A DNA stretch of 64,000 nt from Mycobacteroides sp. LB1 (GTDB lineage Bacteria > Actinomycetota > Actinomycetes > Mycobacteriales > Mycobacteriaceae), in NCBI RefSeq assembly GCF_013449725.1, contig NZ_JACCFF010000001.1, positions 992,001 to 1,056,000 on the forward strand, in the 5' to 3' direction. Numbering within the stretch: position 1 is the stretch's first letter; every line of letters begins with the position of its first letter. The notes below the pieces were generated by a model, which worked only from the letters and a program-made list of their open reading frames with translations, did no database searches and was not told where the DNA came from. Positions 12,616-21,926 of the stretch are shown here, one piece after another. The position numbers and the translations under genes are program-made.

Positions 12616-13350
12616 ATGCCGGACGCACAAGCACAGCGATCGCTTTCCTTCGGCTCGCAAGCCGTGGCCTACGAGCGAGGCCGCCCCTCGTACCCGCCCG
12701 AGGCAATCGACTGGCTGCTACCGGCGGGCACACGTGACGTCCTGGATCTGGGCGCCGGCACCGGCAAGCTCACCACCCGCCTGGTGGAGCGCGGGTTGAA
12801 TGTGGTCGCGGTGGATCCGCTCGCGGAAATGCTTGAAGTACTGAGCCAGTCACTCCCCGACACTCCCGCGCTGCTGGGGACCGCCGAGGAGATTCCGCTG
12901 CCCGACAACAGCGTGGATACCGTGCTGGTGGCACAGGCCTGGCACTGGGTGGATCCGGAACGTGCGATCCCCGAAGTTGCCCGCGTGCTGCGACCCGGTG
13001 GACGGCTGGGACTGGTGTGGAACACCCGGGACGAACGCCTGGGCTGGGTGGCCGACCTCGGCAAGATCATCGGCAGTGAAGATGACCCGTTCAACCACGC
13101 AGTCAGCCTGCCCACGCCGTTCACAGGGCAAGAACGCCACCAGGTCGAGTGGACGAGTTACCTTACCCCGCAAGCACTTCTGGACATGGTGGCCTCGCGT
13201 AGCTACTGCATTACCGCCCCCGAGGCCGCCCGGAAGAAGACGCTGCAGCAGGTTCGTGAGCTACTGACCACCCATCCGGCGCTCGCACAGTCGACGGGTC
13301 TGGCGTTGCCGTATGTCACCGTAAGCATCCGGGCGACCCTGGACCAGTAG
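12616..13350 (+). CDS. Class I SAM-dependent methyltransferase
   Basis: A 244-residue methyltransferase with motif I VLDLGAGTGKLT, an acidic motif II (VVAVDPLAEML) and WHWVDPERAIPEVARVLRPGGRLGLVWN, typical of the UbiE/type 11 group. A GTG at 12592 overlaps the metX stop, but the ATG at 12616 has a strong AGAAGGAG 5-6 bases upstream and begins at the conserved N-terminus (SFGSQAVAYERGRP). It is third in the met operon, as Rv3342 is in M. tuberculosis. The acceptor is unknown; the gene would be under the same SAM-responsive control. Confidence 0.85.
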   Translation: MPDAQAQRSLSFGSQAVAYERGRPSYPPEAIDWLLPAGTRDVLDLGAGTGKLTTRLVERGLNVVAVDPLAEMLEVLSQSLPDTPALLGTAEEIPLPDNSVDTVLVAQAWHWVDPERAIPEVARVLRPGGRLGLVWNTRDERLGWVADLGKIIGSEDDPFNHAVSLPTPFTGQERHQVEWTSYLTPQALLDMVASRSYCITAPEAARKKTLQQVRELLTTHPALAQSTGLALPYVTVSIRATLDQ

Positions 13351-13416
13351 TCGCTCCCGTAAGCGGGTGCCTCAATTCACAGAGACGAAGGCGCCCAGTG
13401 CCGCTACGGTGTACCC

Positions 13417-14073
13417 GTGCGTACGGATCACCGTCTCCTCGCAGCTCTCGTTGTCGCCACGCTCATGACCCCGGCGCTGGCCGGATGTGGATCATCACAA
13501 GACACCAAGGGCGAGCCTGAAACCACCTCCAGCAGCGCACCCGCCGAACGGCATACCCGGCAATTCATCCCCGAGTTGGGCATCTACGTGGCCCTTCCGC
13601 ATGACTGGGTAGCCTTCGCCGACGGGGTCCACGACAACAAGGGGCTGACGACCTACCAGATCCGACCGAAGTGGGAGTCGACGGAATTCGCACAGTATGT
13701 GCGCATCCGCAAGCTGGCGCCTTCCGATGATGTTCCGCAGGTGAAGGGCTGGCTGGAATCGTCGAACGCCGACGCGGTGAGCGACTTCGTCAAGACCCGC
13801 AAACCGAAAGTCACTGCGGACAAACGAGACTCATGGGACGGCCCCGGCCTCCCCGGAGCCTCGGCCAGCCTGGAGCTGGAGAAACCCCCACCCGCCGAAG
13901 GCAAGCCGCCGGTATCGGCGACACCGAAGATCTACGTTGCCTTCATCGGGCAGGGCGATCAGCGTTGGCAGATCGCCACGAGCAATACCGGCGGCCCCAC
14001 CGGCGAGCCGTCCGAGCAGTTCTTCGGCCCGCAGGCCGATGCCATCGCACGCTCGGTGCAACTGCTCAAATAA
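13417..14073 (+). CDS. Secreted lipoprotein, LpqN/LpqT-like
   Basis: A 218-residue protein with an N-terminal signal peptide and lipobox LAGC (Cys about residue 24), followed by a Ser/Thr-rich linker. The body (FIPELGIYVALPHDWVAF, later KIYVAFIGQGDQRWQIATS) resembles mycobacterial LpqN/LpqT lipoproteins. It is attached to the outer face of the plasma membrane. GTG start at 13417. Family assignment is by resemblance only, the lipoprotein nature is firm. It is convergent with the DUF3017 gene after 3 bases. Confidence 0.7.
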   Translation: MRTDHRLLAALVVATLMTPALAGCGSSQDTKGEPETTSSSAPAERHTRQFIPELGIYVALPHDWVAFADGVHDNKGLTTYQIRPKWESTEFAQYVRIRKLAPSDDVPQVKGWLESSNADAVSDFVKTRKPKVTADKRDSWDGPGLPGASASLELEKPPPAEGKPPVSATPKIYVAFIGQGDQRWQIATSNTGGPTGEPSEQFFGPQADAIARSVQLLK

Positions 14074-14076
14074 CGC

Positions 14077-14394
14077 CTATCCGGTGCCCAGCGGGTCGAT
14101 CGTCAACGCCAAATACACCATCGCTGCCGCGACGGCGCCGAGGGCAGCGACGTCAAAGGTCTTGCCGCGCACCGCCAGCAGGCCCGCCGTGTCGTCGGCG
14201 AGCACCAGCCGCAGCGCCGCAGCGACTCCCACTCCGATTCCCACGACCAGCGCACCGCGCCGCCAACGGTCGGCGATTATCAATCCCAACGCCACCAGGA
14301 ACACCGCCGACACCACCAGGATCGGCCACTGCGCGCGGGCGAAGCGTCGGATGGCATCAAGCATGGCTGCGAACACGTCACGAGTCGCCGTCAC
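14077..14394 (-). CDS. DUF3017 family membrane protein
   Basis: A 105-residue protein with three hydrophobic segments ([54 protein letters not shown]) and the conserved [20 protein letters not shown] stretch typical of DUF3017. It overlaps the folD stop by 4 bases. DUF3017 genes regularly sit next to folD in mycobacteria. The function is unknown. Confidence 0.85.
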   Translation of the reverse strand: MTATRDVFAAMLDAIRRFARAQWPILVVSAVFLVALGLIIADRWRRGALVVGIGVGVAAALRLVLADDTAGLLAVRGKTFDVAALGAVAAAMVYLALTIDPLGTG

Positions 14395-15245
14395 GGACGT
14401 TCCGCTCGCTCGATCACGTTGGTGAGCAAGAAGGCTCGGGTCAACGGCCCCACACCACCGGGATTCGGCGAGACGTATCCGGCGACATCCCAGACGTCCG
14501 ACGCCACGTCCCCGGTCAGCTTGTCATCGACGCGGCTCACCCCCACATCGATCACGGAAGCACCCGGCTTGACCATATCGGCGGTCACCATATGGGGCAC
14601 GCCGGCAGCGGCGACGATGATATCGGCCTGCCGCGTCAACGCACCCAGGTCACGAGTGCCGGTGTGACACAAAGTGACTGTCGCATTCTCCGAGCGCCGG
14701 GTGAGTAGCAGCCCCAGCGGACGGCCCACCGTGACGCCGCGGCCGATCACCACAACGTGCGCACCATCGAGCTTGACGTCGTAGCGACGCAGCAGATACA
14801 CGATTCCGCGGGGCGTGCAGGGAAGCGGCGCTTCCTTACCGAGCACCAGCCGACCAAGGTTCGTCGGATGCAAACCATCGGCATCCTTGTCGGGGTCGAT
14901 GCGCTCGAGCGCCTCGTTCTCATCGAGATGCTTGGGCAGCGGCAACTGCACGATGTATCCGGTGCAGTCAGGGTTGGCGTTCAGCTCATCGATGGTGGCG
15001 CACAGTGTCGCCTGGTCGATGTCGGCCGGCAGATCGCGGCGGATCGAGTTGATGCCCACCTTGGCGCAGTCGTTGTGCTTGCCCCGGACGTAGGCCTGCG
15101 AACCGGGGTCGTCCCCCACCAGGATCGTTCCCAGGCCCGGCGTCCTGCCCGCCGCCGTCAGCGCCGCGGCGCGAACGGCCAGCTCCACAAAGATCTCGTC
15201 GCGGGTGGCCTTGCCATCAAGTCGAGTTGCCGTTGCCGAAGTCAC
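14391..15245 (-). CDS. folD: Bifunctional methylenetetrahydrofolate dehydrogenase/cyclohydrolase
   Basis: Interconverts 5,10-methylene-, methenyl- and 10-formyl-tetrahydrofolate in C1 metabolism. Conserved folate-binding and nucleotide segments are present: [48 protein letters not shown] and the C-terminal [15 protein letters not shown]. The frame is open far upstream into the nitroreductase gene, so the start is a choice: GTG at 15245 gives the usual 284 residues, GTG at 15263 is an alternative six codons longer. Neither has a clear ribosome binding site. It is probably co-transcribed with the nitroreductase upstream and the DUF3017 gene downstream. Confidence 0.95.
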   Translation of the reverse strand: MTSATATRLDGKATRDEIFVELAVRAAALTAAGRTPGLGTILVGDDPGSQAYVRGKHNDCAKVGINSIRRDLPADIDQATLCATIDELNANPDCTGYIVQLPLPKHLDENEALERIDPDKDADGLHPTNLGRLVLGKEAPLPCTPRGIVYLLRRYDVKLDGAHVVVIGRGVTVGRPLGLLLTRRSENATVTLCHTGTRDLGALTRQADIIVAAAGVPHMVTADMVKPGASVIDVGVSRVDDKLTGDVASDVWDVAGYVSPNPGGVGPLTRAFLLTNVIERAERP

Positions 15246-15268
15246 CGAGTCAGTATCCGCCACGTAAT

Positions 15269-15919
15269 TCACCACGTGTCCCAGTGCAGGACGTCGGCGA
15301 GCGGCTGCCGCTTGGCGAGTCGGAAGTCGGTGCCGACGGTGTACGCGACCGGGAAGAGCCCGCCCTGGGTGACCCTGTCGAACGGGATGCCCAGGATGTC
15401 GGCGGTCCGCTTCTCGCCGTCGTCCATCAGGTGCAACGTCGTCCAGGCCGATCCCAACCCGCGGTTGCGTGCCGCGAGCATGAAGCTCCACACCGCAGGC
15501 AGCAGTGACCCCCACGTCGACGCCGCCCCGACCACGGGCAGATTGTCGAGACGACCCTCGATGCAGGGAATGAGGAACAGCGGCGACCGCTCGAAGTTCT
15601 CGGCGAGATAGCCGGCCGAATCCACCACCTTGTCGCGTCGCTCACCCCGGGTGTCACCCTCGCCGTACTCGGGGCCCTGGCCCGTGGCGTACTTGTTCCA
15701 GCCATCGCGGTAGATATCGGCGATGGCCTTCTTCTTGTCGGCATCCTCGACGACGACAAAGTGCCAGCCCTGATGGTTGGAGCCGGTCGGAGCCTGCATC
15801 GCGATGTTCAGACATTCCTCGATGACCGCACGTTCGACGGGCTTGTCAAAATCAAGGCGCTTGCGCACCGAGCGAGTAGTGGTCAGGACTTCGTCGGCTG
15901 ACAGATTCAAGGAGGTCAT
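15269..15919 (-). CDS. Nitroreductase family flavoprotein
   Basis: A 216-residue FMN-binding nitroreductase-fold protein. Typical signatures are the N-terminal [15 protein letters not shown] (phosphate-binding Arg residues), [17 protein letters not shown] and [11 protein letters not shown]. The ATG at 15919 is chosen; an upstream open frame is not conserved. The reaction in vivo is not known. It is divergent from the flavin oxidoreductase gene at 16009, and this pairing of two flavoenzymes may share a promoter region of about 90 bases. Confidence 0.85.
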   Translation of the reverse strand: MTSLNLSADEVLTTTRSVRKRLDFDKPVERAVIEECLNIAMQAPTGSNHQGWHFVVVEDADKKKAIADIYRDGWNKYATGQGPEYGEGDTRGERRDKVVDSAGYLAENFERSPLFLIPCIEGRLDNLPVVGAASTWGSLLPAVWSFMLAARNRGLGSAWTTLHLMDDGEKRTADILGIPFDRVTQGGLFPVAYTVGTDFRLAKRQPLADVLHWDTW

Positions 15920-16008
15920 AGAACGAACGTACAACCATCGGCCTCGTCGAAAAGTAGGAGTGCGCCTCCAGAATTCACGAACCGTCGTCGCGGCGTAATC
16001 TGCGCCAC

Positions 16009-17178
16009 ATGGCCACCGGAGCTCCCGACGTATTGGCGCCCGCACGCCTCGGTCCCATCACGCTGCGCAACCGGACCATCAAGGCCGCGACATTCGAGGC
16101 CGCCACCCCTGATGCGGTGGTGACCGACGATCTCATCGAATACCACCGCAAGCCCGCACTGGGCGGCGTCGGCATGACGACCGTCGCCTACTGCGCTGTC
16201 GCCCCTGAAGGCCGCACCGAGTACGGCCAGGTCTGGATGCGCGAGGAGGCCGTCCCCGGGCTGCGGCGTCTCACCGACGCCATCCACGACACAGGCGCGG
16301 CCGTCTCCGCGCAAATCGGCCATGCCGGCCCGGTGGCCAACGCTCGGTCGAACGGGTCGCGGGCGCTCTCCCCCATCCGGTTCTTCAGTCCCCTGGGCAT
16401 GAAGTTCGCCAAACGAGCAACCGCCTCCGATATCGATGGGGTAGTCGCGGCGCACGCCAATGCCGCCCGGCTCGCCGTCGAAGCGGGATTCGACGCCGTC
16501 GAAATCCATCTGGGACACGGCTACTTCATCAGTTCATTCCTCAGCCCGCTGTTCAACCGACGCCACGACGAATATGGCGGATCGCTATCCAACCGGGCGA
16601 AGATCGCGCGTGCCGCGGTTCAGGCGGTCCGCAAGTCTGTTGGCAATCGCATCGCCGTGACCGCGAAGATCACCATGACCGACGGGATTCGCGGCGGAAT
16701 CAATGTCGAAGAATCGCTACAAACCGCCAAGTGGCTCCAAGAGGACGGCGGGCTCGACGCCTTGGAGCTGACGGCGGGCAGCTCACTGGTCAACCCGATG
16801 TATCTATTCCACGGAGAAGTACCGATCCGGGAACTCGGCAAGGCGTTCCCCAAGCCAATTGGGTGGGGAGTGCGTCTAGGGGGCAGGTCCTTTTTTCGGC
16901 ACTACCCCTACCGCGACGCTTACCTGCTCGACGACGCCCGCAAGTTCCGCGCCGAACTGGACCTGCCACTGATCCTGTTGGGCGGTATCACCGGCGGAGA
17001 GACGATGGACCTGGCCATGGCGGAGGGCTTCGAGTTCGTGGCCATGGGCCGCGCTTTGCTGGCCGACCCGGATCTGGTGAACCGGGTCGCGGCCGATCGT
17101 GCCACCCATTCGCGATGCACTCACTGCAATCAATGTATGGCCACGATTTTCAGCAGGACCCACTGTGTGCTCACCTAG
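16009..17178 (+). CDS. NADH:flavin oxidoreductase, Old Yellow Enzyme family
   Basis: A 389-residue TIM-barrel FMN enzyme. It opens with LAPARLGPITLRNRTIKAATFE and carries the substrate pair region HLGHGYFISSFLSPLFNRRHDEYGGSLSNR. A Cys cluster near the end (RCTHCNQCMATI) resembles the iron-sulphur motif of 2,4-dienoyl-CoA-reductase-like members, but the C-terminal FAD/NAD domains of those enzymes are absent. It may therefore be a truncated-architecture reductase of unsaturated carbonyls. It matches the position of Rv3359 of M. tuberculosis. Confidence 0.85.
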   Translation: MATGAPDVLAPARLGPITLRNRTIKAATFEAATPDAVVTDDLIEYHRKPALGGVGMTTVAYCAVAPEGRTEYGQVWMREEAVPGLRRLTDAIHDTGAAVSAQIGHAGPVANARSNGSRALSPIRFFSPLGMKFAKRATASDIDGVVAAHANAARLAVEAGFDAVEIHLGHGYFISSFLSPLFNRRHDEYGGSLSNRAKIARAAVQAVRKSVGNRIAVTAKITMTDGIRGGINVEESLQTAKWLQEDGGLDALELTAGSSLVNPMYLFHGEVPIRELGKAFPKPIGWGVRLGGRSFFRHYPYRDAYLLDDARKFRAELDLPLILLGGITGGETMDLAMAEGFEFVAMGRALLADPDLVNRVAADRATHSRCTHCNQCMATIFSRTHCVLT

Positions 17179-17189
17179 CATCGGCTGTC

Positions 17190-17507
17190 ATGACGACAGC
17201 GCCCGAACTTCGTAGGCCGGGAACTGCCGAGGCCGTCGTCAGCTGGCTGTTGTGGGTGTTGGTGAGCGCAACGGCGTGCGTTGTCGCGTTCGCCGCCATC
17301 TTCCCCGTCGGATTCAGCGGAGCCTTCCCCGAGCAGGCCGATGATGCCGGCAAGGTATTCGTCTGGTCGTTGCTGACGGTATTGACGTGCATGGTCGCGC
17401 CGGTAGCGATGGGCATCGGACACTGGCGTCGTTGGCACATTTGGTATTGGCCGGCGCTGTGCACTGCCTCGCTTGCCTGGACCTTGTTTCTGTTCCAGTC
17501 CCTGTGA
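17190..17507 (+). CDS. Small membrane protein of unknown function
   Basis: A 105-residue protein with three predicted membrane helices (SWLLWVLVSATACVVAFAAI; VFVWSLLTVLTCMVAPVAMG; IWYWPALCTASLAWTLFLF). The ATG at 17190 is the only start before the first helix in this frame that avoids overlap with the preceding gene. I do not recognise a family. It lies 11 bases after the flavoenzyme and may be co-transcribed. Confidence 0.6.
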   Translation: MTTAPELRRPGTAEAVVSWLLWVLVSATACVVAFAAIFPVGFSGAFPEQADDAGKVFVWSLLTVLTCMVAPVAMGIGHWRRWHIWYWPALCTASLAWTLFLFQSL

Positions 17508-17561
17508 GCCTCCGGCGCGGGAAGCCGGGCCACACGCCCCGACCCGATAGAGTCGGTAGCG

Positions 17562-20114
17562 ATGACTGGTCGGGAAGCACCCACTCTCACCGTGGTATTC
17601 GATGGTGACGAACGAAAGTTCGCACCCGGGCACGACATTCAGATCGGCCGCGATATCCACGCCGATGTACGCATCACGCACCCACTGGTGTCGCGTATCC
17701 ACCTGATAATTAGGTTTGTCGACGGCAAATGGATCGCCGAGGACCAACGCAGCCTCAACGGCATCTTCGCCAACGGTCGCCAGGTCGGTTGGGTCGAGGT
17801 ACGCGATGACACCATCGTCAACCTCGGTGACCCGGGCGGCCCCCGGCTGACCTTCGCCCTCGGCGGTCTCGGCAGCGAAACCCAGCTGGGAATCGCTCCC
17901 CCGACGATGCGCGGCTACGCGTCGGGCCCGCAGCCGACCTCCCACACCGGCACGCAGCAGCACTACCCGACCGGCGGCTACCAGTCAGGTCCGCAGACCT
18001 ACGGGCAGCCACCGAGTCAGCAGCATCCGTACGGAGCGCCACCTTCGAGCCCACAGACGTACGGAACCTCGGGGCCCACCCGACCGCGTCAGCAGTACCC
18101 GTCGGAACCCACCCCGGTGCCCGCCGCCTACGCCGGCGCTTCCCACGAACCAGTCGAGCCGTTCGGTACCCGCGCGATGCGTGTGCTCGGCATCGGTGGC
18201 GCACCGAAACCAAGCCCCGGCGCCGTCACCGTGGGTCGCGCACCCGATAACACCATCGTCGTCAACGACGTGCTGGCCTCGCGTCACCACGCCCTGCTGT
18301 TACCGACTGCCGGCGGGCTCGAGATCCAGGACCTGCACACCATCAACGGCACCTTCGTCAACGGTGTCCAGGTTGAGCAGGCGTCGGTGCGCGAAGGCGA
18401 CACCGTCACCATCGGTAACGTCGACCTCGTCGTCCAGGACGGCACGCTCGTCAAACCGACGATGGCCACCCGGGTCGGCGGACTCGAGGTTCAGGGCATC
18501 GACTTCACCGTCGAAGGCGGCAAGAAGCTGCTCGACGACATCAGCTTCTCGGCCGCGCCCGGATCGCTCACCGCGGTCATCGGCCCCTCAGGTGCCGGTA
18601 AGTCGACGCTGGCCCGGCTGATCGTCGGCAACACCCAACCCACTGCGGGCAAGGTGTCCTTCGAAGGGCACGGTGTGCACGCCGAGTACGCCGTGATGCG
18701 AAACCGCATCGGCATGGTGCCGCAGGACGATGTGGTGCACCCCCAGCTCACCGTCAGCCAGGCGCTGCATTACGCCGCGGAGCTGCGGCTGCCGCCGGAT
18801 ACCACCAAGGAAGACCGCGAACAGGTGGTGTCCCGGGTTCTCGAGGAACTCGAGATGACCAAGCATGCCGAAACCCGCGTCGACAAGCTCTCGGGTGGAC
18901 AACGCAAGCGCGCCTCGGTGGCCATGGAGCTGCTCACCGGCCCGTCACTGCTGATCCTCGACGAACCCACCTCCGGTCTGGATCCGGCGCTGGATCGCCA
19001 GGTGATGAGCCTGATGCGCCAGCTTGCCGACGCCGGCCGCGTGGTTGTGGTGGTGACGCATTCGCTGACCTACCTGAGCTACTGCGATCAGGTGCTGCTG
19101 CTGGCCCCCGGAGGCAAGACCGCCTACTGCGGTCCACCGCGCGGCATCGGCCAGGAGATGGGCACCACCGACTGGGCCGACATCTTCGCCAATGCCGCGG
19201 CCGACCCGGACGGCGTGCATCAGGCCTACCTGTCGCGGCACCCCGCCGCGAACAAACCCGCGACCGCTCCGGTGAAGCCTGGCGATCTGGGGAAGCCGCC
19301 CAAAACCAGCCTGCTGCGGCAGATCTCGACGGTGTCGCGTCGCCAAGGGCGGCTGATCCTCGCCGATCGCGGGTACTTCATCTTCCTGGCGCTGCTGCCG
19401 TTCGTTCTTGCCGGCCTGGTGTTGTCGGTACCCGGCAGCTCCGGTTTCAACGTCGCACTACCTGACAACCCCAACGAACCGGGACTGCTGCTGGCATTGA
19501 CCAATCTGGGCGCGAGCTTCCTGGGCCTGGCGTTGACCATCCGCGACCTGATCGGCGAACGGGTGATCTTCCGGCGCGAGCAGGCGGTCGGCCTGTCGGC
19601 GACGGCGTATCTGCTCGCCAAAATCATCACCTACTGCGGTGCGGCCATTGTGCAGTCCGCGGTGATGACGGCGGTCATCGTGCTGGTACGCGGCGGCCCC
19701 ACGCAGGGTGCGGTGCTGCTGGGCAGCGCCAACTTTGAGCTGTGGGTGGCCGTGGCCGCCACGGCATGTGCGGCCACCGTGCTGGGCCTGGTGCTGTCCT
19801 CGCTAGCCACCTCCGCCGAGCAGGTGATGCCGATGCTGGTGATCGCGACGATGACGCAGATCGTATTCAGTGGCGGCCTCATCCCGGTGACGGGACGCAC
19901 AGGGCTGGAGCAGTTCTCGTTCCTGTTCCCGTCCCGCTGGGGATTTGCCGCGACCGCTGCGACCACCGACCTGCGCAAGCTGGTGCCGGTGGGTCCGCAG
20001 GACAGCCTGTGGGAGCACAACGCCTCGACATGGCTGTTCGATATGGGCATCCTGGCGCTTCTCGCCGTGGTGATGACGGCGTTCGTGCGGTGGCGGATCC
20101 GCCTCAAGGGCTAG
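17562..20114 (+). CDS. ABC transporter with two FHA domains (Rv1747-like)
   Basis: An 850-residue half-transporter. Order: FHA domain 1 (about 1-105; GR at 29-30, SRIH at 44-47), a Gln/Pro/Tyr/Thr-rich linker (110-200), FHA domain 2 (about 215-295; GRAPDN, SRHH), an ATP-binding domain with Walker A GPSGAGKS (341-348), signature LSGGQRKR (443-450) and Walker B LLILDEPTSGLD, then about six C-terminal membrane helices from about 605 (ABCG/ABC-2 type). In M. tuberculosis Rv1747 the FHA domains bind phosphothreonines made by PknF and the protein is linked to export of cell-envelope glycolipids. No kinase gene is next to it here. The linker holds several Thr residues that could be phosphorylated. 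Confidence 0.93.
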   Translation: MTGREAPTLTVVFDGDERKFAPGHDIQIGRDIHADVRITHPLVSRIHLIIRFVDGKWIAEDQRSLNGIFANGRQVGWVEVRDDTIVNLGDPGGPRLTFALGGLGSETQLGIAPPTMRGYASGPQPTSHTGTQQHYPTGGYQSGPQTYGQPPSQQHPYGAPPSSPQTYGTSGPTRPRQQYPSEPTPVPAAYAGASHEPVEPFGTRAMRVLGIGGAPKPSPGAVTVGRAPDNTIVVNDVLASRHHALLLPTAGGLEIQDLHTINGTFVNGVQVEQASVREGDTVTIGNVDLVVQDGTLVKPTMATRVGGLEVQGIDFTVEGGKKLLDDISFSAAPGSLTAVIGPSGAGKSTLARLIVGNTQPTAGKVSFEGHGVHAEYAVMRNRIGMVPQDDVVHPQLTVSQALHYAAELRLPPDTTKEDREQVVSRVLEELEMTKHAETRVDKLSGGQRKRASVAMELLTGPSLLILDEPTSGLDPALDRQVMSLMRQLADAGRVVVVVTHSLTYLSYCDQVLLLAPGGKTAYCGPPRGIGQEMGTTDWADIFANAAADPDGVHQAYLSRHPAANKPATAPVKPGDLGKPPKTSLLRQISTVSRRQGRLILADRGYFIFLALLPFVLAGLVLSVPGSSGFNVALPDNPNEPGLLLALTNLGASFLGLALTIRDLIGERVIFRREQAVGLSATAYLLAKIITYCGAAIVQSAVMTAVIVLVRGGPTQGAVLLGSANFELWVAVAATACAATVLGLVLSSLATSAEQVMPMLVIATMTQIVFSGGLIPVTGRTGLEQFSFLFPSRWGFAATAATTDLRKLVPVGPQDSLWEHNASTWLFDMGILALLAVVMTAFVRWRIRLKG

Positions 20115-20125
20115 TCCGTTTCACG

Positions 20126-20680
20126 TCAGGCCCCGTGCACATCCAGTCCGTGCCCGGCGGCATACGCGATGGCTTGTGGCAGATCGACCTTCGCGGCTAA
20201 CAGGCTTGCGGTGGTCCACAGTGTCGGGTCGATCCGGGCACCCCGCAGGTCCGCGCCGTCCAGCTTGAGATTCTGCGTCCGAGCTCCCGTGAGGTCGGCG
20301 CCGTGCAGGTTCGCCTTACGCAGATCGGTGCCCACCAGGTTGGCCTCGCGGAACCGGCAGTCGGACAGATCCAGCTCACGGAGATCCAGCCCGCCGAGCG
20401 AGGCCAGGGTGAAGTCGCTTTCGGTGAACTTCGCCGGTCGCACCCTGCAGTCGGTGATCGACGAGCCGAGCAGGCTGCACTGCCGGAACTCCGAATGCCA
20501 CATGGATGTCCGGCGAAAGGTGCAGTTCCGGAAGGCCGAACCGATATGTAACGACTCGGTGAGATTGGCTCCGCTGAAATCGCATTCGGTGAAAACCACA
20601 CGCTCGGTGTGCAGTTCACGGAAGTCCTCGTCGAAGAACTTCTCACCCGTGAATTCCCGGTCAGTCCAGTGCTCGGCCAT
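20126..20680 (-). CDS. mfpA: Pentapeptide-repeat protein MfpA
   Basis: A 184-residue protein built almost entirely of A(D/N)LxX pentapeptide repeats (for example ANLHGADLTGA), which fold as a right-handed beta-helix mimicking DNA. The N-terminal EFTGEKF and the block HIGSAFRNCTF-RTSMWHSEFRQCSLLGS align with mycobacterial MfpA. MfpA binds DNA gyrase and is associated with intrinsic fluoroquinolone tolerance. The ATG at 20680 matches the family N-terminus; upstream in-frame ATGs exist to 20725. In M. tuberculosis mfpA follows a GTPase conservon; that conservon is absent here. Confidence 0.88.
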   Translation of the reverse strand: MAEHWTDREFTGEKFFDEDFRELHTERVVFTECDFSGANLTESLHIGSAFRNCTFRRTSMWHSEFRQCSLLGSSITDCRVRPAKFTESDFTLASLGGLDLRELDLSDCRFREANLVGTDLRKANLHGADLTGARTQNLKLDGADLRGARIDPTLWTTASLLAAKVDLPQAIAYAAGHGLDVHGA

Positions 20681-20716
20681 GACTGTCATCATGCCGGGCG
20701 GGTCCGACGGGTCGCC

Positions 20717-20971
20717 ATGTCGCAAGATGACCAGGTGACGGCGCCGAATCCCGATTTCTACATGGCCTTGATGGCCGCGGTCAGCGGCGGCATCCTCCTA
20801 TTCGCCGAGCCGGGCGAAAGTTCCCGCCAGAAGTGGCTCTACTGGGCCGTCGCTCCTATAGCCGCCGTCATATGCACCGCGCTTGCAACCAAAAGCATTC
20901 CCCTGAGCCTCGTGGCCGGCTCCGCTGCGCTGTTCCTCGCCGCCGTGAACTATGTCCGGTACAAAATCTAA
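20717..20971 (+). CDS. Small membrane protein of unknown function
   Basis: An 84-residue protein with two to three hydrophobic stretches (FYMALMAAVSGGILLFAE; WLYWAVAPIAAVICTALA; LSLVAGSAALFLAAVNYV). The ATG at 20717 is divergent from mfpA, with 36 bases between the two starts. I recognise no family. It may share regulation with mfpA because of the small intergenic space. Confidence 0.5.
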   Translation: MSQDDQVTAPNPDFYMALMAAVSGGILLFAEPGESSRQKWLYWAVAPIAAVICTALATKSIPLSLVAGSAALFLAAVNYVRYKI

Positions 20972-20985
20972 GGCGAGTTCGGCCT

Positions 20986-21381
20986 TCAGACGTTCACATC
21001 GAAACCCAGGTCGATATCGCAGGCGGCCTGACCGCCTCGGATTCCCCAGTTCTCTAGTGCGCTCTCCCTCAGCGTGATCGTGACGTGATCCGGTGGTATG
21101 CCCAGCACAGCAAGGCGTTTCACGATCTCGGCGTAGAGGTTTCGTTTTGCTTGCACAGACCGGCCCGCGAAGCAGTCGATGGAAACGAAGGTGTACAGCT
21201 CTGGCTGGGCCAGGCTTGGCGCGTGCGAGAACCGGTGGGGTTCATGCACGACGAGGCGCACATGCTTGTCCCCTTCCGGTATCTGAAAAGCAGTTACGAG
21301 CGCACCGTGGACTGCATCGATGATTGCCACCTCTTCGGCCTCGGTGTATAGCCGACGGACCTCGACAACTGAACTGGGCAT
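20986..21381 (-). CDS. Tautomerase-superfamily protein
   Basis: A 131-residue protein whose ATG at 21381 is followed directly by Pro (MPSSVVEVRR), so removal of Met would expose the catalytic N-terminal Pro of the tautomerase superfamily. Internal features fit the longer Tautomerase_2/MIF-like group (LVVHEPHRFSHAP, YTFVSIDCFAGRSVQAKRNLY). In-frame upstream ATGs exist, but would bury the Pro. The substrate is unknown. It lies in the accessory patch next to mfpA. Confidence 0.7.
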   Translation of the reverse strand: MPSSVVEVRRLYTEAEEVAIIDAVHGALVTAFQIPEGDKHVRLVVHEPHRFSHAPSLAQPELYTFVSIDCFAGRSVQAKRNLYAEIVKRLAVLGIPPDHVTITLRESALENWGIRGGQAACDIDLGFDVNV

Positions 21382-21550
21382 GCCGTGGATCATCACACGA
21401 AGGAGGTACACGGCCAACGGATTTCCCGAACGGCCTCGATCCGCGCCATTGCAAGATCTGGTAGTGCCTTGACACGAAGGGCAGCCAGGCTTGGAGGCAT
21501 CCGGGGCTCCGTTGACACGGCACTAGCGGCCTGTCAGACACCGGTCCGGG

Positions 21551-21901
21551 TCAGGTAGTGCCGCCAGCAGGCTGATGCAGTCCGAACCGTACGCCCTGGT
21601 CGTCCCTGCAGAATGCGAACCTGCCGAAGTCAGGCTCCTCAGGTCCGGGATCTTCGGCTTCACCACCGAGTTTGCGGACGGATAAGACTGCGGCCTGAAT
21701 ATCCGGGACTCCAAAAAATACGTCGATCCGGCGGTCCTCATCATCGTTGTGCAGCCCGCCTCGCACGCCTCCCGTTTCAAGCCAAGCCTGCCCAGTCGCA
21801 CCCATTGCGTGTGGTTTCCAGCCGAAGAGCTCCAGGTAGAACTTCTGAGCGCGTACCGCATCGGGCACACCGATCTCGAAGTACGTCGGTTCACCAGTCA
21901 T
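21551..21901 (-). CDS. VOC (glyoxalase/bleomycin-resistance fold) protein
   Basis: A 116-residue single-domain protein of the vicinal oxygen chelate fold: YFEIGVPDAVRAQKFYLELFGWK at the start and FCRDDQGVRFGLHQP at the end. Such proteins may be dioxygenases, isomerases or binding proteins; this one cannot be assigned. The ATG at 21901 lies 25 bases after the AraC-family gene on the same strand, so it is probably that regulator's co-transcribed partner. Confidence 0.75.
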   Translation of the reverse strand: MTGEPTYFEIGVPDAVRAQKFYLELFGWKPHAMGATGQAWLETGGVRGGLHNDDEDRRIDVFFGVPDIQAAVLSVRKLGGEAEDPGPEEPDFGRFAFCRDDQGVRFGLHQPAGGTT

Positions 21902-21926
21902 CGTGGGGGTTCCTCCTCGATTGGAT

